The position numbers and the translations under genes are program-made. Source: a virus. Taken from it: a stretch of DNA of 37,991 nucleotides. Shown piece after piece: positions 5,786-13,869 of this stretch (position 1 is its first letter; each line of letters starts with the position of its first letter). The stretch spans positions 1 through 37,991 of IMG/VR virus record IMGVR_UViG_3300036770_002095; one strand, 5' to 3'. Under the pieces are notes generated by a model that searched no databases, was not told the DNA's origin, and was given only the letters and a program-made list of their open reading frames with translations.

Positions 5786-6676
5786 CTAGGCGGCCAGTTC
5801 TTCTTCTACTGGCTTGGCCATTGTGAAATAGTCTAAGGCTTGTTGCGCTTTAGCGGCGGCCGTTAGTATGGCTTTTTTGTCGTTGCGTAGCACCTTAAGC
5901 CAGTTTGCAATGTAGGCGACATGATTAGACTGCATTTGGCCATTAATTCCAGTATGGGCACAGAGCATGGCGGCACCAAGCTCGGCCACTAATTCTTCAA
6001 AAGCATAGGCTTCATCCCCGAAGCGCTTAGCCTTGCTAAAGTCACGATCAAGCCTAGATTTATGCCCCGTAGCATGCACGCTTTCATGCAATAAAGTCGC
6101 ATGGTATCCATCAGCATCATTAAAGGCGGCCATGGGCGGCATGCTAATAAAATCCCGGCTAGGGCTATAAAACGCCGAATTACCGCCATGCGTTAACCCA
6201 TTCTCTAGCCCTAGTTTGTCGACTAAGGCCATAACTGCCGGGTTAGCGTCAAAGTCAGGTTTTGGTGGCTCGGGTATAGCCGGGATGACTAAATCGTCGC
6301 ATTGTTCGACATTGAAAACGTAATAATGCTTAATGAAAGCATAGGCACTGGTCACGGTTTCCCCGGCACTATCCTTTGATTCTTTTTTGTTTACTGACCA
6401 GTAGACTACCGGCAAGCCCTTGGAACCCGCCTTTACGCTAGCCCCTAGACTTTGCGCTTGTTTGAATGTAAGCCAGTAGGGGCTTGAGTATGACCCTTGC
6501 GCCATTGAAAGCCAAAAATGGTTAATTCCACGGTAAAGGGTGCCTGATACCGGGTTATATGGCATGCCGTGGCCCGGGGTTGATCTCAGGTTTTTCCACG
6601 GTTTAACCCATGGCGTGCTGCCCTTTTCAAGTTCGGCAATGATTCGATCTGTAATGGTTTGTGCAATGTCTAGCAT
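5786..6676 (-). CDS. ardC: ArdC-like antirestriction protein (ssDNA-binding domain + zincin)
   Basis: A 296-residue protein with the two-domain layout of ArdC. Residues 1-125 form the N-terminal ssDNA-binding domain (STPWVKPW, YNPVSGTLYRGINHFWL, SPYWLTFKQAQSLGASVK and a VYWS...YAFIKHYYVFNVEQC end). Residues 140-290 form the metallopeptidase-like domain with HESVH (His197, Glu198, His201) and downstream FEELVAELGAA (Glu227/228), the zincin signature. ArdC proteins protect incoming single-stranded DNA and inhibit restriction systems (family knowledge). The gene heads a four-gene leftward unit with its own terminator, away from the recombination operon, which fits an early anti-defence role. SD AAGGGGC; leader motifs at 6698-6704 and 6721-6729. 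Confidence 0.9.
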   Translation of the reverse strand: MLDIAQTITDRIIAELEKGSTPWVKPWKNLRSTPGHGMPYNPVSGTLYRGINHFWLSMAQGSYSSPYWLTFKQAQSLGASVKAGSKGLPVVYWSVNKKESKDSAGETVTSAYAFIKHYYVFNVEQCDDLVIPAIPEPPKPDFDANPAVMALVDKLGLENGLTHGGNSAFYSPSRDFISMPPMAAFNDADGYHATLLHESVHATGHKSRLDRDFSKAKRFGDEAYAFEELVAELGAAMLCAHTGINGQMQSNHVAYIANWLKVLRNDKKAILTAAAKAQQALDYFTMAKPVEEELAA

Positions 6677-6697
6677 GGTAAGCCCCTTCTATTTAGT

Positions 6698-6729
6698 GAT
6701 TAGGTAAGTAGAAGAGTAGCACGTTTACG
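6698..6729 (-). promoter_or_regulatory. Leader motif pair before the ArdC-like gene
   Basis: Minus strand CGTAAACGT (6721-6729) then CCTAATCAC (6698-6704), followed by AAGGGGC and the ATG at 6676. The pair matches the one at 1973-1996 and suggests the two leftward units share a regulator. Confidence 0.5.
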
Positions 6730-6782
6730 CTAAAGTTTCAGACTGTAGCGATTCTTTTTTTTTATCGAATTGACTAAGCCTA

Positions 6783-6851
6783 TAGCCTATAGTTAAACTA
6801 TAGCTATAGTTATAATCTAGCTATAGTTAAAATATAGCTATAGTTAAAATC
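6783..6851. repeat. Iteron-like tandem array, four TAGC(C)TATAGTTAAAAT units
   Basis: Units at 6783-6800 (18 bases), 6801-6817, 6818-6834 and 6835-6851 (17 bases each) read TAGCTATAGTTAWAAT with few changes, each containing the palindrome CTATAG. Partial AAGCCTATAG copies flank the array on both sides. It lies in the AT-rich intergenic region between divergent operons, a usual place for an origin or operator array. Confidence 0.8.
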
Positions 6852-7186
6852 TAAGCCTATAGTACTACCTATATGGGTAACCTTAGTTATATAAGCATAT
6901 ATGTCTATGCTTAGGATTATGGGGCTATGTATTTTATAGGGTAACCACCCGCCCCCCGTGAAGCCCCTTTTTAGCCCCGCTATGGGCTTGGGGACATGGG
7001 GTTATAGTCTAGGGTCAACCTACCATCGCAAACCCTTTACGCAACGTCTAAAGGCTTAGGCTTGCATCAACCTAGTTCGTTATCAATCTGGCTTGCAATG
7101 ACGGGAAATCAAATGGGACTTGGCCTGTCGGTTTGCGTGCCCCACTACCGCCCCCGCCCCAAAGGAATTTACGTTTTTCTACCGTT

Positions 7187-7216
7187 TTGCGTTAATGGAT
7201 AGTTTGCGTTTATAGT
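7187..7216 (+). promoter_or_regulatory. Possible promoter of the rightward operon
   Basis: TTGCGT (7187-7192) and TATAGT (7211-7216, five of six -10 bases) are 18 bases apart and lie 25 bases before the first rightward gene. The -35 is weak, so an activator may be needed. Confidence 0.4.
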
Positions 7217-7241
7217 TCAACCATCGTGTATGGAGGACTAG

Positions 7242-7454
7242 ATGTATAAGGTAGAAAAGGATGTACCGTTACCGCAGCCCAAGGTGAGGCATAACTACCC
7301 GTATGAGCAGATGCAGGTGGGTGAGAGTTTTTGGGTAGAGGGGTTGAGCCTGCAGGCCTTGTGCAACAGTAATAACCGATGGAGTAAGAAGTTGAACCGT
7401 CGGTTTATATGCCGCAGGGAGGGTGAAGGGATACGGGTGTGGCGTCAGGCTTAG
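7242..7454 (+). CDS. Small conserved phage protein (70 aa), DUF7303-like
   Basis: MYKVEKDVPLPQP, then YPYEQMQVGESFWVEG, a basic NNRWSKKLNRRFICRRE stretch and a final GIRVWRQA. The order 'P-Y-x-M-x-V-G-E-S-F ... R-x-x-R-x-F ... R-V-W-R' matches a widespread family of small phage proteins, probably DUF7303 (from memory); function unknown, perhaps DNA-binding. SD GGAGG lies before the ATG. First gene of the rightward region. Confidence 0.65.
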   Translation: MYKVEKDVPLPQPKVRHNYPYEQMQVGESFWVEGLSLQALCNSNNRWSKKLNRRFICRREGEGIRVWRQA

Positions 7455-7624
7455 ATATACCCAAGCTGGCTCAGGAGTATGCCAAGTTCACGCTCAAGCG
7501 GGATTGGCCCCAGATTGAGGAAACCATGCGTCTGTATGCGGGGAAGCCCTCGGATGACCCGTGGTATGGCCTCTATCAAGAGACGTTGAAAATATTGAAA
7601 AAACAATACAGGAGGCCACAGTGA
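7439..7624 (+). CDS. Hypothetical 61-aa protein
   Basis: Starts with GTG at 7439 (SD-like GGGTGAAGGG) and overlaps the previous gene by 16 bases. A helical, charged protein (LAQEYAKFTLKRDWPQIEETM) with no recognised domain. Its last codons contain the strong SD AGGAGG of the methyltransferase-like gene, indicating translational coupling. Confidence 0.5.
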   Translation: MASGLDIPKLAQEYAKFTLKRDWPQIEETMRLYAGKPSDDPWYGLYQETLKILKKQYRRPQ

Positions 7625-8190
7625 CAGCCAATCAGGTCTTGCCGCATATTGCGCCGCAGTGTACGGACATGTGGGAACACTTCCCAACCTTGCGTAGCCT
7701 TGCAAGCCAATGTCAGTCCGTGGTGGAGATGGGGGTCAGGGGTGGTTGCTCGGCCTTTGCACTGCTGGCAGGTCTTGAGCAAAGTCATGCAACAGATCGT
7801 TGGATGATCTACTTGGACATTAACCCGTGCCAGAACCCGAAGCTGGAAGAGCTTGCCCACCAGAGCAACATTAAGATTGACTTTGTGCAGGCCGACAGCA
7901 GGCAAGTGGAAGTGCCTGAGTGCGATTTGCTATTTATCGACACCCTGCACACCTACGGTCAGTTAAGCATTGAGCTAGCCTTGCATAACCAAAAGGCGGC
8001 CAAGTACATCGTCATGCACGACGTAGAGGCTCCGTGGGGGCACAAGAATGAGGCAGACGATGGCAGCCCCAAGGAGGGCTTGCAAGACGCCATTACAGAC
8101 TTCTTGATGGATAACAAGACGTGGCGTATCAAGGATTGGTACAAGAACTGCCACGGGCTGTGCGTCTTAGAAAGAGTCAATGAAGTTTGA
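7621..8190 (+). CDS. Class I SAM methyltransferase-like protein (Methyltransf_24-like)
   Basis: About 189 residues. SVVEMGVRGGCSAFALL (about 33-49) is a glycine-rich SAM-binding motif I, WMIYLDINP (about 61-69) carries the acidic end of strand 2, ADSRQV (91-96) and CDLLFIDTLHTYGQL (101-115) resemble motifs III/IV, and YIVMHDV follows. The pattern fits methyltransferases of the Methyltransf_24 / cephalosporin-hydroxylase-like group. The substrate is unknown; sugar or DNA-modification partners are possible since two glycosyltransferases are encoded elsewhere. I chose GTG 7621 because AGGAGG is five bases before it; an upstream ATG at 7561 lies within the previous gene. Confidence 0.7.
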   Translation: MTANQVLPHIAPQCTDMWEHFPTLRSLASQCQSVVEMGVRGGCSAFALLAGLEQSHATDRWMIYLDINPCQNPKLEELAHQSNIKIDFVQADSRQVEVPECDLLFIDTLHTYGQLSIELALHNQKAAKYIVMHDVEAPWGHKNEADDGSPKEGLQDAITDFLMDNKTWRIKDWYKNCHGLCVLERVNEV

Positions 8191-9937
8191 CACCCAGAAG
8201 TTCTACAACTTCTGCAGACACCTGCGGATTGAATCCAAAGAGCAGGGAATGATTACCCTTGGGCAAACCCTACTGGGTACACAGACCTATGTGATTGACG
8301 AGGTGGCCAAGGGCTTAGAAGACAACATCCATTTTTTTATTGTGCTGAAGGGTAGACAGCTTGGTATCACGACGATTAGTCTGGCGATGGACTTGTACTG
8401 GCATTTTCTTAATCCAGGTATGCAAGGCACCTTAACCACAGACACCGAGGAAAACCGTGAGCAGTTCCGAAGCACCTTGCAGATGTACATGGATGGCTTG
8501 CCCAAGGAATACAAGATTCCTTTAATGAGCCATAACCGCAACCAGATGGTTCTAAAGAACCGTTCCCGTATGTTCTATCAGGTTGCAGGCACACGATCCA
8601 AAGGAACTCTAGGCCGTGGTAAGGGCATTACCTTCTTGCATGGCACAGAAACATCCAGTTGGGGTGACGAAGAGGGTCTAGCGTCCCTGCTGGCCTCCCT
8701 TGCGGAAACCAACCCCTTGCGCTACTACATGTTTGAATCCACCGCCCGTGGCTTCAATATGTTCCACGACATGTGGACAACCGCTAAAAAGGCACGCACC
8801 CAGAGGGCGATCTTCTGCGGATGGTGGCGCAACCAACTCTATTCTGCCGACCCCAACAGTGACGTCTACAAAACCTACTGGGATGGCAAGCTAAGTTCCG
8901 AAGAAAAGGAATGGACTCGGGAAATCAAAAAGATTTACAACTTTGAGATCAACAGCAGGCAGATGGCATGGTGGCGCTGGAAGCTGCACGAAGGACTTAA
9001 AGACGATGGCCTGATGTACCAAGAGTTCCCACCCACGGAAGATTACGCCTTTGTAATGACGGGCAGCAGCTTCTTTAGTACGGCTCGATGCACGGACTCA
9101 ATGAAAGAAGCCAAACGCTTAGATGCAAGCTATTACCGCTTTAGCATGGGTGCCAACTTTCAAGACACTGAGCTACTTAAAAGCAATGCCAGACTGTCCA
9201 CCATGACTATTTGGGAAGAGCCGGTGGCCCAAGGCTATTACGTCATTGGTGCCGACCCTGCCTATGGCAGTAGCGACTGGGCTGACCGTTTCTGTATTCA
9301 AGTCTACCGAGCCTATGCCGACGGGCTGGATCAGGTGGCCGAGTTCTGCACGTCCGAGCTAAACACCTACCAGTTTGCATGGGTGATTTGCTATCTGGCC
9401 GGTGCCTACCGCAACTCCACCCTTAACTTAGAGGTCAATGGCCCCGGGCAAGCCGTGATTAACGAGATGCGTAACCTTAAAAGGCAGGCCACCAGCATGG
9501 GTGGTCAAGAAGGCAAGAACCTGCATGACGTGCTTGGCAACATGCAGCACTATTTGTGGCGGCGCAACGATTCTTTTGGCAACGTGTCCAATAGCATTGG
9601 ATGGGTCACGACACACAGCAGCAAAGAACGGATGCTTAACTACTTCAAAGACTACTTTGAACGCAACATGTGTACGGTCAGAAGCATTGACCTGCTCGAC
9701 GAGATGAAAGGGATTGTCCGAGACCAAGGAACCATTGCCGCCTATGGGAGGGGAAAAGATGATCGGGTTATTGCTTCAGCGTTGGCCTGTGCAGCCTTTG
9801 CAGAACAAGTCCAACCAAGACTCATTGCCGCCAGAGTTACCCGAGAACAGAAGGCCATCGCCGACGAAGCAGAAAGTGCCGAAGTTGCTCAAGTCCAACG
9901 ACAGGTCGGGAATTACCTTAAGGCGCTTGGTTTTTAG
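8180..9937 (+). CDS. terL: Terminase large subunit
   Basis: A 585-residue packaging motor. ATPase: VLKGRQLGITT (about 55-65) is Walker A, GITFLHGTETSSW (about 149-161) is the Walker B region with the catalytic Glu, and FESTARG (about 185-191) is the coupling motif. Nuclease: IGADPAYG with Asp359, LEVNGPG with Glu418 and GKDDRVIASALA with Asp527/528 form the RNase H-like metal site. The protein docks on the portal and translocates DNA into the prohead. It overlaps the methyltransferase-like gene by 11 bases. A small-subunit candidate is the next gene (9940-10320). Whether packaging is headful or by cohesive ends cannot be read directly. Confidence 0.96.
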   Translation: MKFDTQKFYNFCRHLRIESKEQGMITLGQTLLGTQTYVIDEVAKGLEDNIHFFIVLKGRQLGITTISLAMDLYWHFLNPGMQGTLTTDTEENREQFRSTLQMYMDGLPKEYKIPLMSHNRNQMVLKNRSRMFYQVAGTRSKGTLGRGKGITFLHGTETSSWGDEEGLASLLASLAETNPLRYYMFESTARGFNMFHDMWTTAKKARTQRAIFCGWWRNQLYSADPNSDVYKTYWDGKLSSEEKEWTREIKKIYNFEINSRQMAWWRWKLHEGLKDDGLMYQEFPPTEDYAFVMTGSSFFSTARCTDSMKEAKRLDASYYRFSMGANFQDTELLKSNARLSTMTIWEEPVAQGYYVIGADPAYGSSDWADRFCIQVYRAYADGLDQVAEFCTSELNTYQFAWVICYLAGAYRNSTLNLEVNGPGQAVINEMRNLKRQATSMGGQEGKNLHDVLGNMQHYLWRRNDSFGNVSNSIGWVTTHSSKERMLNYFKDYFERNMCTVRSIDLLDEMKGIVRDQGTIAAYGRGKDDRVIASALACAAFAEQVQPRLIAARVTREQKAIADEAESAEVAQVQRQVGNYLKALGF

Positions 9938-9939
9938 AC

Positions 9940-10320
9940 ATGGATACGGTGCTAACCAAAGAAGAGATTATTAGGCGCTGCGATGCCATGCGGAAAAACC
10001 GCAGAAAAGGCTTCAGCATGAAAATGTTTGCCGAGTTCGCCTGCATGAACTACCGGCACTTTGAGGCCGTACTGCGTGACCGTAAGGACACCTTTACAGA
10101 AACCAGCCAACGCAAACTATCCCGTGCCCTGCTTGCCCTTGAAAGGGGCGAGGCTGGCCCGAGGATCGACATTCTTGGCAACCGCTTTGTGGGCTACCAC
10201 CCGAAGGCCAAACCCGTCTACCGGCGCTCCATGAGCCTTGAAAAGACGGGCGACGGATTCAAAATTTCTATCGGTTTGCGAAATAAATACGATTTTTCTA
10301 AACCAAGACTTGATGACTAA
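9940..10320 (+). CDS. Putative DNA-binding protein, possible small terminase subunit
   Basis: A 126-residue basic protein. The N-terminal 60 residues are helical with an HTH-like pattern (KGFSMKMFAEFACMNYRHFEAVL), followed by SQRKLSRALLALERGE and a basic beta-rich tail. It starts two bases after TerL, a frequent place for regulatory or small terminase genes, but no sequence signature settles it. A transcription regulator of late genes is the alternative. Confidence 0.45.
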   Translation: MDTVLTKEEIIRRCDAMRKNRRKGFSMKMFAEFACMNYRHFEAVLRDRKDTFTETSQRKLSRALLALERGEAGPRIDILGNRFVGYHPKAKPVYRRSMSLEKTGDGFKISIGLRNKYDFSKPRLDD

Positions 10321-10337
10321 CAAAGAAAGGGGCTAGT

Positions 10338-10757
10338 ATGAGCGTGACGCATGACTATAAATGCCCGGCGCACGGGTTTTTTGAGTCGAGAAAGCCGGTC
10401 TGTCCACATGGATGCACCGAGGTGTCGATGGTTTTCTTGCAACCACCGGGGACGATGAGTGATCGAACCAAAGGCAGCGATAAAACGGTAAGGCAATTGG
10501 CAATGGACTTTAATATGAGCGATGTGAAGTCAGTGCGAGAGGGCGAAGCCCAACCGCCACGCTTTGCCAACAAGAAGCCTGACAACCCGTTTGCGCCACG
10601 TTGGGGCAGCCCCGGCGACCTGTCTGGGTTTAACCTCAACCCCGTTGCAGGCGAGAATGTCAGTGGAATCGGGGCGCTTAAACAAGATGCAAAGCTATCA
10701 GGGCCAAAAGTCGGTTCCTACATTGCTGACCATCAGAATTTGCAGATTAAAAAATGA
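10338..10757 (+). CDS. Zinc-ribbon-containing conserved phage protein
   Basis: 139 residues. The N-terminus YKCPAHGFFESRKPVCPHGC provides C9, H12, C22, H24 and C26-type ligands resembling the FmdB-like zinc ribbon. The rest is low-complexity, Pro/Asn-rich and probably disordered (DNPFAPRWGSPGDLSGFN). It lies between packaging genes and the portal and overlaps the portal start by four bases. SD AAAGGGG before the ATG. Family members in other podovirus-like phages occupy the same place (recollection); function unknown. Confidence 0.6.
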   Translation: MSVTHDYKCPAHGFFESRKPVCPHGCTEVSMVFLQPPGTMSDRTKGSDKTVRQLAMDFNMSDVKSVREGEAQPPRFANKKPDNPFAPRWGSPGDLSGFNLNPVAGENVSGIGALKQDAKLSGPKVGSYIADHQNLQIKK

Positions 10758-12391
10758 GAATCCCGAACAATCCGCTGGAACGTGAGTTTTTCTACATCGA
10801 CATTATGCAAAAGTGCATGGTGTCACTGGAAAACCGTAAGGCAGGCTACGAAGGACTGCGCTCCTACTACCTTTTTGGTGCTGGCCCTGAAGAGGCACCG
10901 GCCCAGTACAACAAAATCTTCCCGCACATCGACCAGTTGTCAGCCTTTATGTACGCTGCCGACAGCACTCGGTTTAGTATCAACATTGGTGCAAGCCAAC
11001 CTAAGCAGTTTCATAAGATGGTGCCCGTCTTAACCAAGGCACTCTACGATTATTGGCTCAATTCCAACGCCGATCAGGTCTTTGGGCAGGCTTTGAACTG
11101 GTCATTCTGCTACTCCACCACGTTTGTCAAACCAATCTGGCGAAATGGCATCCATCCGTACATGGTTGAACCCTCTGTTATGGGCGTTTTGCGTGAAGAT
11201 ACGCCCTATACAGACCGCCAAGAAGCGATGGTGCAAGAGTATTACATGACCCGCAGTGAGCTGTTCTCACGCCTCTATAGCCACCCCAAGAGAGATGAAT
11301 TGGTGCAGCGCATCACATTCTCTGAGCAACAGACCGAGACAAGCGCAGGCGGCGTGGATCGAGTCATTACCTCGGCCACCAACCCCACAATCTACGGCAA
11401 CATCAACCTTAGCCTTGAGGGTGTCAACCGTTATGTCGCACAGATTGCCGAAGAAACCGTCAAGATGCGGGAGCTTTGGATATTTGATGACGAGATTGAA
11501 GACTATGTCTGCGTAACCATTGCTGACCCAGACGTTGTGATCTACGACAGGCCGTCAAGCAAGATGTTTTTGAAGGGTGAGGTGCCCTTTATCCAGATTT
11601 CGCCCAACCCACAGTACGACTACTACTGGGGTCAGTCCGAAGTGCAGCGCCTTGTCTTCTTGCAAGACATGCGAAACAAGCGCACAACCCAAATCATGCA
11701 GTTGCTAGACAAGCAGGTTGACCCACCCACCGCCCTTATGGGCTTTGGCGGCATCCTTGACGAGAAATCTTTTGCTTTGCGCCGTGCCGGTGGCCTGTTG
11801 GCCAACGATATGCCCAACGCTAGGGTCGAGCAGTTCATGCCTGACATACCCAATGACATATTCCGTGAGATTTCAGAGATCGACAACATGTTTGCCGAAG
11901 CCTCTGGCATCGTTAATGTGCTGCAAGGACGGGGTGAATCAGGGGTTCGCAGTGCTGGACACGCCTCCCAACTGGCTCGTTTAGGCTCTTCTCGGGCCAA
12001 AAAGCGTGCTTTGGTGGTCGAATCGGCCCTCGAAAAGCTGGCCACGATCTATCTCAAGATGATGATGGTCTACGACGACACGCCTTATGTGGACGAAGAC
12101 GGTAATAAATTCATTGCCGCACAGTTCACACACGATTTTAACGTCAAGGTTGACGCCCATTCCAACAGCCCAATCTTCATGGAAGACCAGCGAGAGCTTG
12201 CATTTAACCTGTTTAATGCTGGTGCAATTAGCAAAGAGCGCCTTATTGACATGCTTGACCCCCCAATGAAGCAGCTTTTGCTCGAAGATTTGAAAAAACA
12301 GACGGCAATGGTGGGCGAAACACCGCAGGCACCGGCCATTCCACAACCTGAAGGTGCAGCACCTGCCCTTCCACCCCCGCAAGGAGCTTGA
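10754..12391 (+). CDS. Portal protein
   Basis: A 545-residue protein located directly after packaging genes. Portal-like features are an N-terminal helical region, a beta-rich wing (IYDRPSSKMFLKGEVPFIQ), the YDYYWGQSEVQRLVFLQDMR stretch around residue 290-310 and the long stem/crown helix with SSRAKKRALVVESALEKL near 415-433. It forms the dodecameric vertex channel used by the terminase and later by the tail. The C-terminal 40 residues are Pro/Ala-rich (APAIPQPEGAAPALPPPQGA) and probably disordered. The length is shorter than P22 gp1, closer to other podoviral portals. Confidence 0.9.
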   Translation: MRIPNNPLEREFFYIDIMQKCMVSLENRKAGYEGLRSYYLFGAGPEEAPAQYNKIFPHIDQLSAFMYAADSTRFSINIGASQPKQFHKMVPVLTKALYDYWLNSNADQVFGQALNWSFCYSTTFVKPIWRNGIHPYMVEPSVMGVLREDTPYTDRQEAMVQEYYMTRSELFSRLYSHPKRDELVQRITFSEQQTETSAGGVDRVITSATNPTIYGNINLSLEGVNRYVAQIAEETVKMRELWIFDDEIEDYVCVTIADPDVVIYDRPSSKMFLKGEVPFIQISPNPQYDYYWGQSEVQRLVFLQDMRNKRTTQIMQLLDKQVDPPTALMGFGGILDEKSFALRRAGGLLANDMPNARVEQFMPDIPNDIFREISEIDNMFAEASGIVNVLQGRGESGVRSAGHASQLARLGSSRAKKRALVVESALEKLATIYLKMMMVYDDTPYVDEDGNKFIAAQFTHDFNVKVDAHSNSPIFMEDQRELAFNLFNAGAISKERLIDMLDPPMKQLLLEDLKKQTAMVGETPQAPAIPQPEGAAPALPPPQGA

Positions 12392-12392
12392 T

Positions 12393-12563
12393 ATGGCACA
12401 AAATGGCAACCAAGGCATGATCCGTGGTGGCGATCAACCCCGTATGACCGAGCGTCAGCTTAGTCAAGGCAACAAAGACATGGGACGCATCAGTTATACC
12501 CGTCAAGCCCAACGTGGGCCTATGCCCAGAGGCGGTTATGGCCGTTCCTCACGCAAGTCTTAA
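12393..12563 (+). CDS. Small basic Arg/Gly-rich protein (56 aa)
   Basis: Begins MAQNGNQGMIRGGDQPRM and ends with RGGYGRSSRKS, an Arg/Gly/Ser-rich disordered peptide. AAGGAG precedes the ATG, and the portal stop is one base upstream. Could bind nucleic acid or portal surfaces; function unknown. Confidence 0.55.
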   Translation: MAQNGNQGMIRGGDQPRMTERQLSQGNKDMGRISYTRQAQRGPMPRGGYGRSSRKS

Positions 12564-12596
12564 CTGGGGAAATTCACTTGTACACCCTTTTTTTGG

Positions 12597-12626
12597 TTGA
12601 CACGATAGTTTTTATTAACGAACAAT
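12597..12626 (+). promoter_or_regulatory. Possible internal promoter for scaffold/coat genes
   Basis: TTGACA (12597-12602) and AACAAT (12621-12626), 18 bases apart, in the only clear gap (12564-12653) between portal and scaffold genes. The -35 is perfect, the -10 weak. Confidence 0.4.
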
Positions 12627-12653
12627 CGACCCAACATAGTTAAAGGTGAACAC

Positions 12654-13076
12654 ATGGCCGTTTCAAGCAAGGAAATGATGGACATGCTTAAGGCAGATCA
12701 AATGCCTGAGCAAACACCCCCGCCAAGTGAGCAAGGTGCGATGACTGCACCTATGTCAAGCCCCATGACCACGCCTGAACCACAGGAAGGCAACATGGAG
12801 CAAGCCCGTCTGAACGTGATGATGGCGCTCGACATGCTTCAAAACGCTTTGACCGAGTTCGGTATGGACACTGAAGAGGGCATGGCCCTGCAAAAAGTCG
12901 TGTCCGACATTACCCGTGAGTTCGGTGAGCGTGAGTCGTCAACCCGTGAGTTGATGCCAGCCGAAATAATGAACTTGATTCAAACTTTGCCGCAGGCGGG
13001 AGGCGCCACGCCTGAAGCAAGAGCAATTGCCCAAGCGCCTGTACCCGGTACTCAGCAACCACCCATGCCAATATAG
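12654..13076 (+). CDS. Conserved head-region protein (140 aa), Met/Pro-rich
   Basis: The N-terminal 45 residues are Pro/Met/Gln-rich and disordered; the middle is helical (ARLNVMMALDMLQNALTEFG and VVSDITREFGERESSTREL), then AEIMNLIQTLPQAGG and a Pro-rich tail. Proteins of this type regularly lie between portal and capsid in related phages (recollection). It could be an accessory scaffold or head assembly factor, which is an inference from position only. Confidence 0.55.
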   Translation: MAVSSKEMMDMLKADQMPEQTPPPSEQGAMTAPMSSPMTTPEPQEGNMEQARLNVMMALDMLQNALTEFGMDTEEGMALQKVVSDITREFGERESSTRELMPAEIMNLIQTLPQAGGATPEARAIAQAPVPGTQQPPMPI

Positions 13077-13085
13077 GAGTAGCAA

Positions 13086-13271
13086 ATGGAACTTTTCAAA
13101 CCTCGGGGCAACATGTCTCCCCGCCGTCCTACCGACAACACGCAGCAGAACGGTCAGATTGTTAACACTCCCCGTTATGCCACCTTTGGCGGTCTAAAGG
13201 ACTCAGCCAAGATCGGGCCTAAGAACAAGATGACTCTTAGCAAGCCCGGTGACGGCAAGAAGGTTATCTAA
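13086..13271 (+). CDS. Small basic head-region protein (61 aa)
   Basis: A 61-residue, Lys/Arg/Asn-rich protein with little predicted structure (FKPRGNMSPRRPTDNTQQ and KIGPKNKMTLSKPGDGKKV). TAGGAG lies before the ATG. Position between head genes suggests a virion or assembly role; nothing specific. Confidence 0.5.
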   Translation: MELFKPRGNMSPRRPTDNTQQNGQIVNTPRYATFGGLKDSAKIGPKNKMTLSKPGDGKKVI

Positions 13272-13293
13272 TTTCAACGAAAGGGGCTAACGT

Positions 13294-13824
13294 ATGTCAT
13301 TAGAAAACTTATCAGTCGAAGCACAAGCGGAACTTGCGGCCTTAGCCAAGTCATTGGCCGAAGACCCCAAGACCCGCAAGCAGTTTTTGCAACTCACCAA
13401 GCAGGTTCGTCCTGACGTTCCCATCCCAGAAATTGAAATTGAGGAGCGCACGAACCAAGTGCTAGCCGATGCCAACAAGCGAGTCGAGTCCTTGGAAGCC
13501 AAGTTACGGGCAAAAGAGGCCAAAGAAGAGCTTGAGCGTCGGCGTTCGTCTTTGAAGCAAAAGCAATTGGTCGATTCCGATGATGATATTCAGGAGATCG
13601 AGAAATTGATGATTGAAAAAGGCATTGCCAATCACGAAACCGCCGCTGAGTACCATCAGTACATGAAGCAGATGACGGCACCTACGCCCAGTCAGTTTCC
13701 TCAGCCGGTAATGAGCAAGTTCAACACAAAGGATTACATGAAGAATCCCGTGGGTGCTGCTCGTGACGCAGCACATGCAGCATTAGCAGAATTTAGGAAG
13801 AATCCTCGACCCATTGGGCTGTAG
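13294..13824 (+). CDS. Scaffolding protein (putative)
   Basis: A 176-residue, highly charged and helical protein just upstream of the coat gene, the classic place for a scaffold. A long coiled coil covers roughly residues 45-90 (RTNQVLADANKRVESLEA, then RAKEAKEELERRRS). The C-terminus is short and basic (ALAEFRKNPRP), as in scaffolds that contact coat protein through a charged tail. No protease gene is seen, so the scaffold would be expelled rather than digested. Function inferred from position and composition. Confidence 0.7.
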   Translation: MSLENLSVEAQAELAALAKSLAEDPKTRKQFLQLTKQVRPDVPIPEIEIEERTNQVLADANKRVESLEAKLRAKEAKEELERRRSSLKQKQLVDSDDDIQEIEKLMIEKGIANHETAAEYHQYMKQMTAPTPSQFPQPVMSKFNTKDYMKNPVGAARDAAHAALAEFRKNPRPIGL

Positions 13825-13869
13825 GATTCTGTTTTTCGTTTTAGGGGCTTTTTAGTTTAGGAGATCGTT

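Larger units (their letters stand above)
6730..7241. other. Divergent intergenic region, AT-rich then GC-rich
   Basis: No gene between the leftward ArdC-like operon and the rightward late operon. It contains a T9 run near 6756-6764, the iteron-like array, further TATAG/ATATA-rich sequence to about 6950, then a C-rich stretch up to 7170 and the putative late promoter. An inverted CGCTA/TAGCG pair lies before the T9 run; I do not call it a terminator. Confidence 0.5.

Noticed and set aside
6730-6764. CGCTA/TAGCG inverted repeat followed by T9 as a plus-strand terminator
   Set aside because: Only a five-base stem with a 13-base loop and no plus-strand gene upstream; not convincing.
7459-7624. 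ATG 7561 as start of the methyltransferase-like gene
   Set aside because: Lies inside the preceding gene and lacks an SD, whereas GTG 7621 has AGGAGG at the right spacing.
11632-12045. Long antisense open frames opposite portal, coat and internal virion genes
   Set aside because: They follow the codon structure of the strong plus-strand genes, lack SD sites and show no domain.
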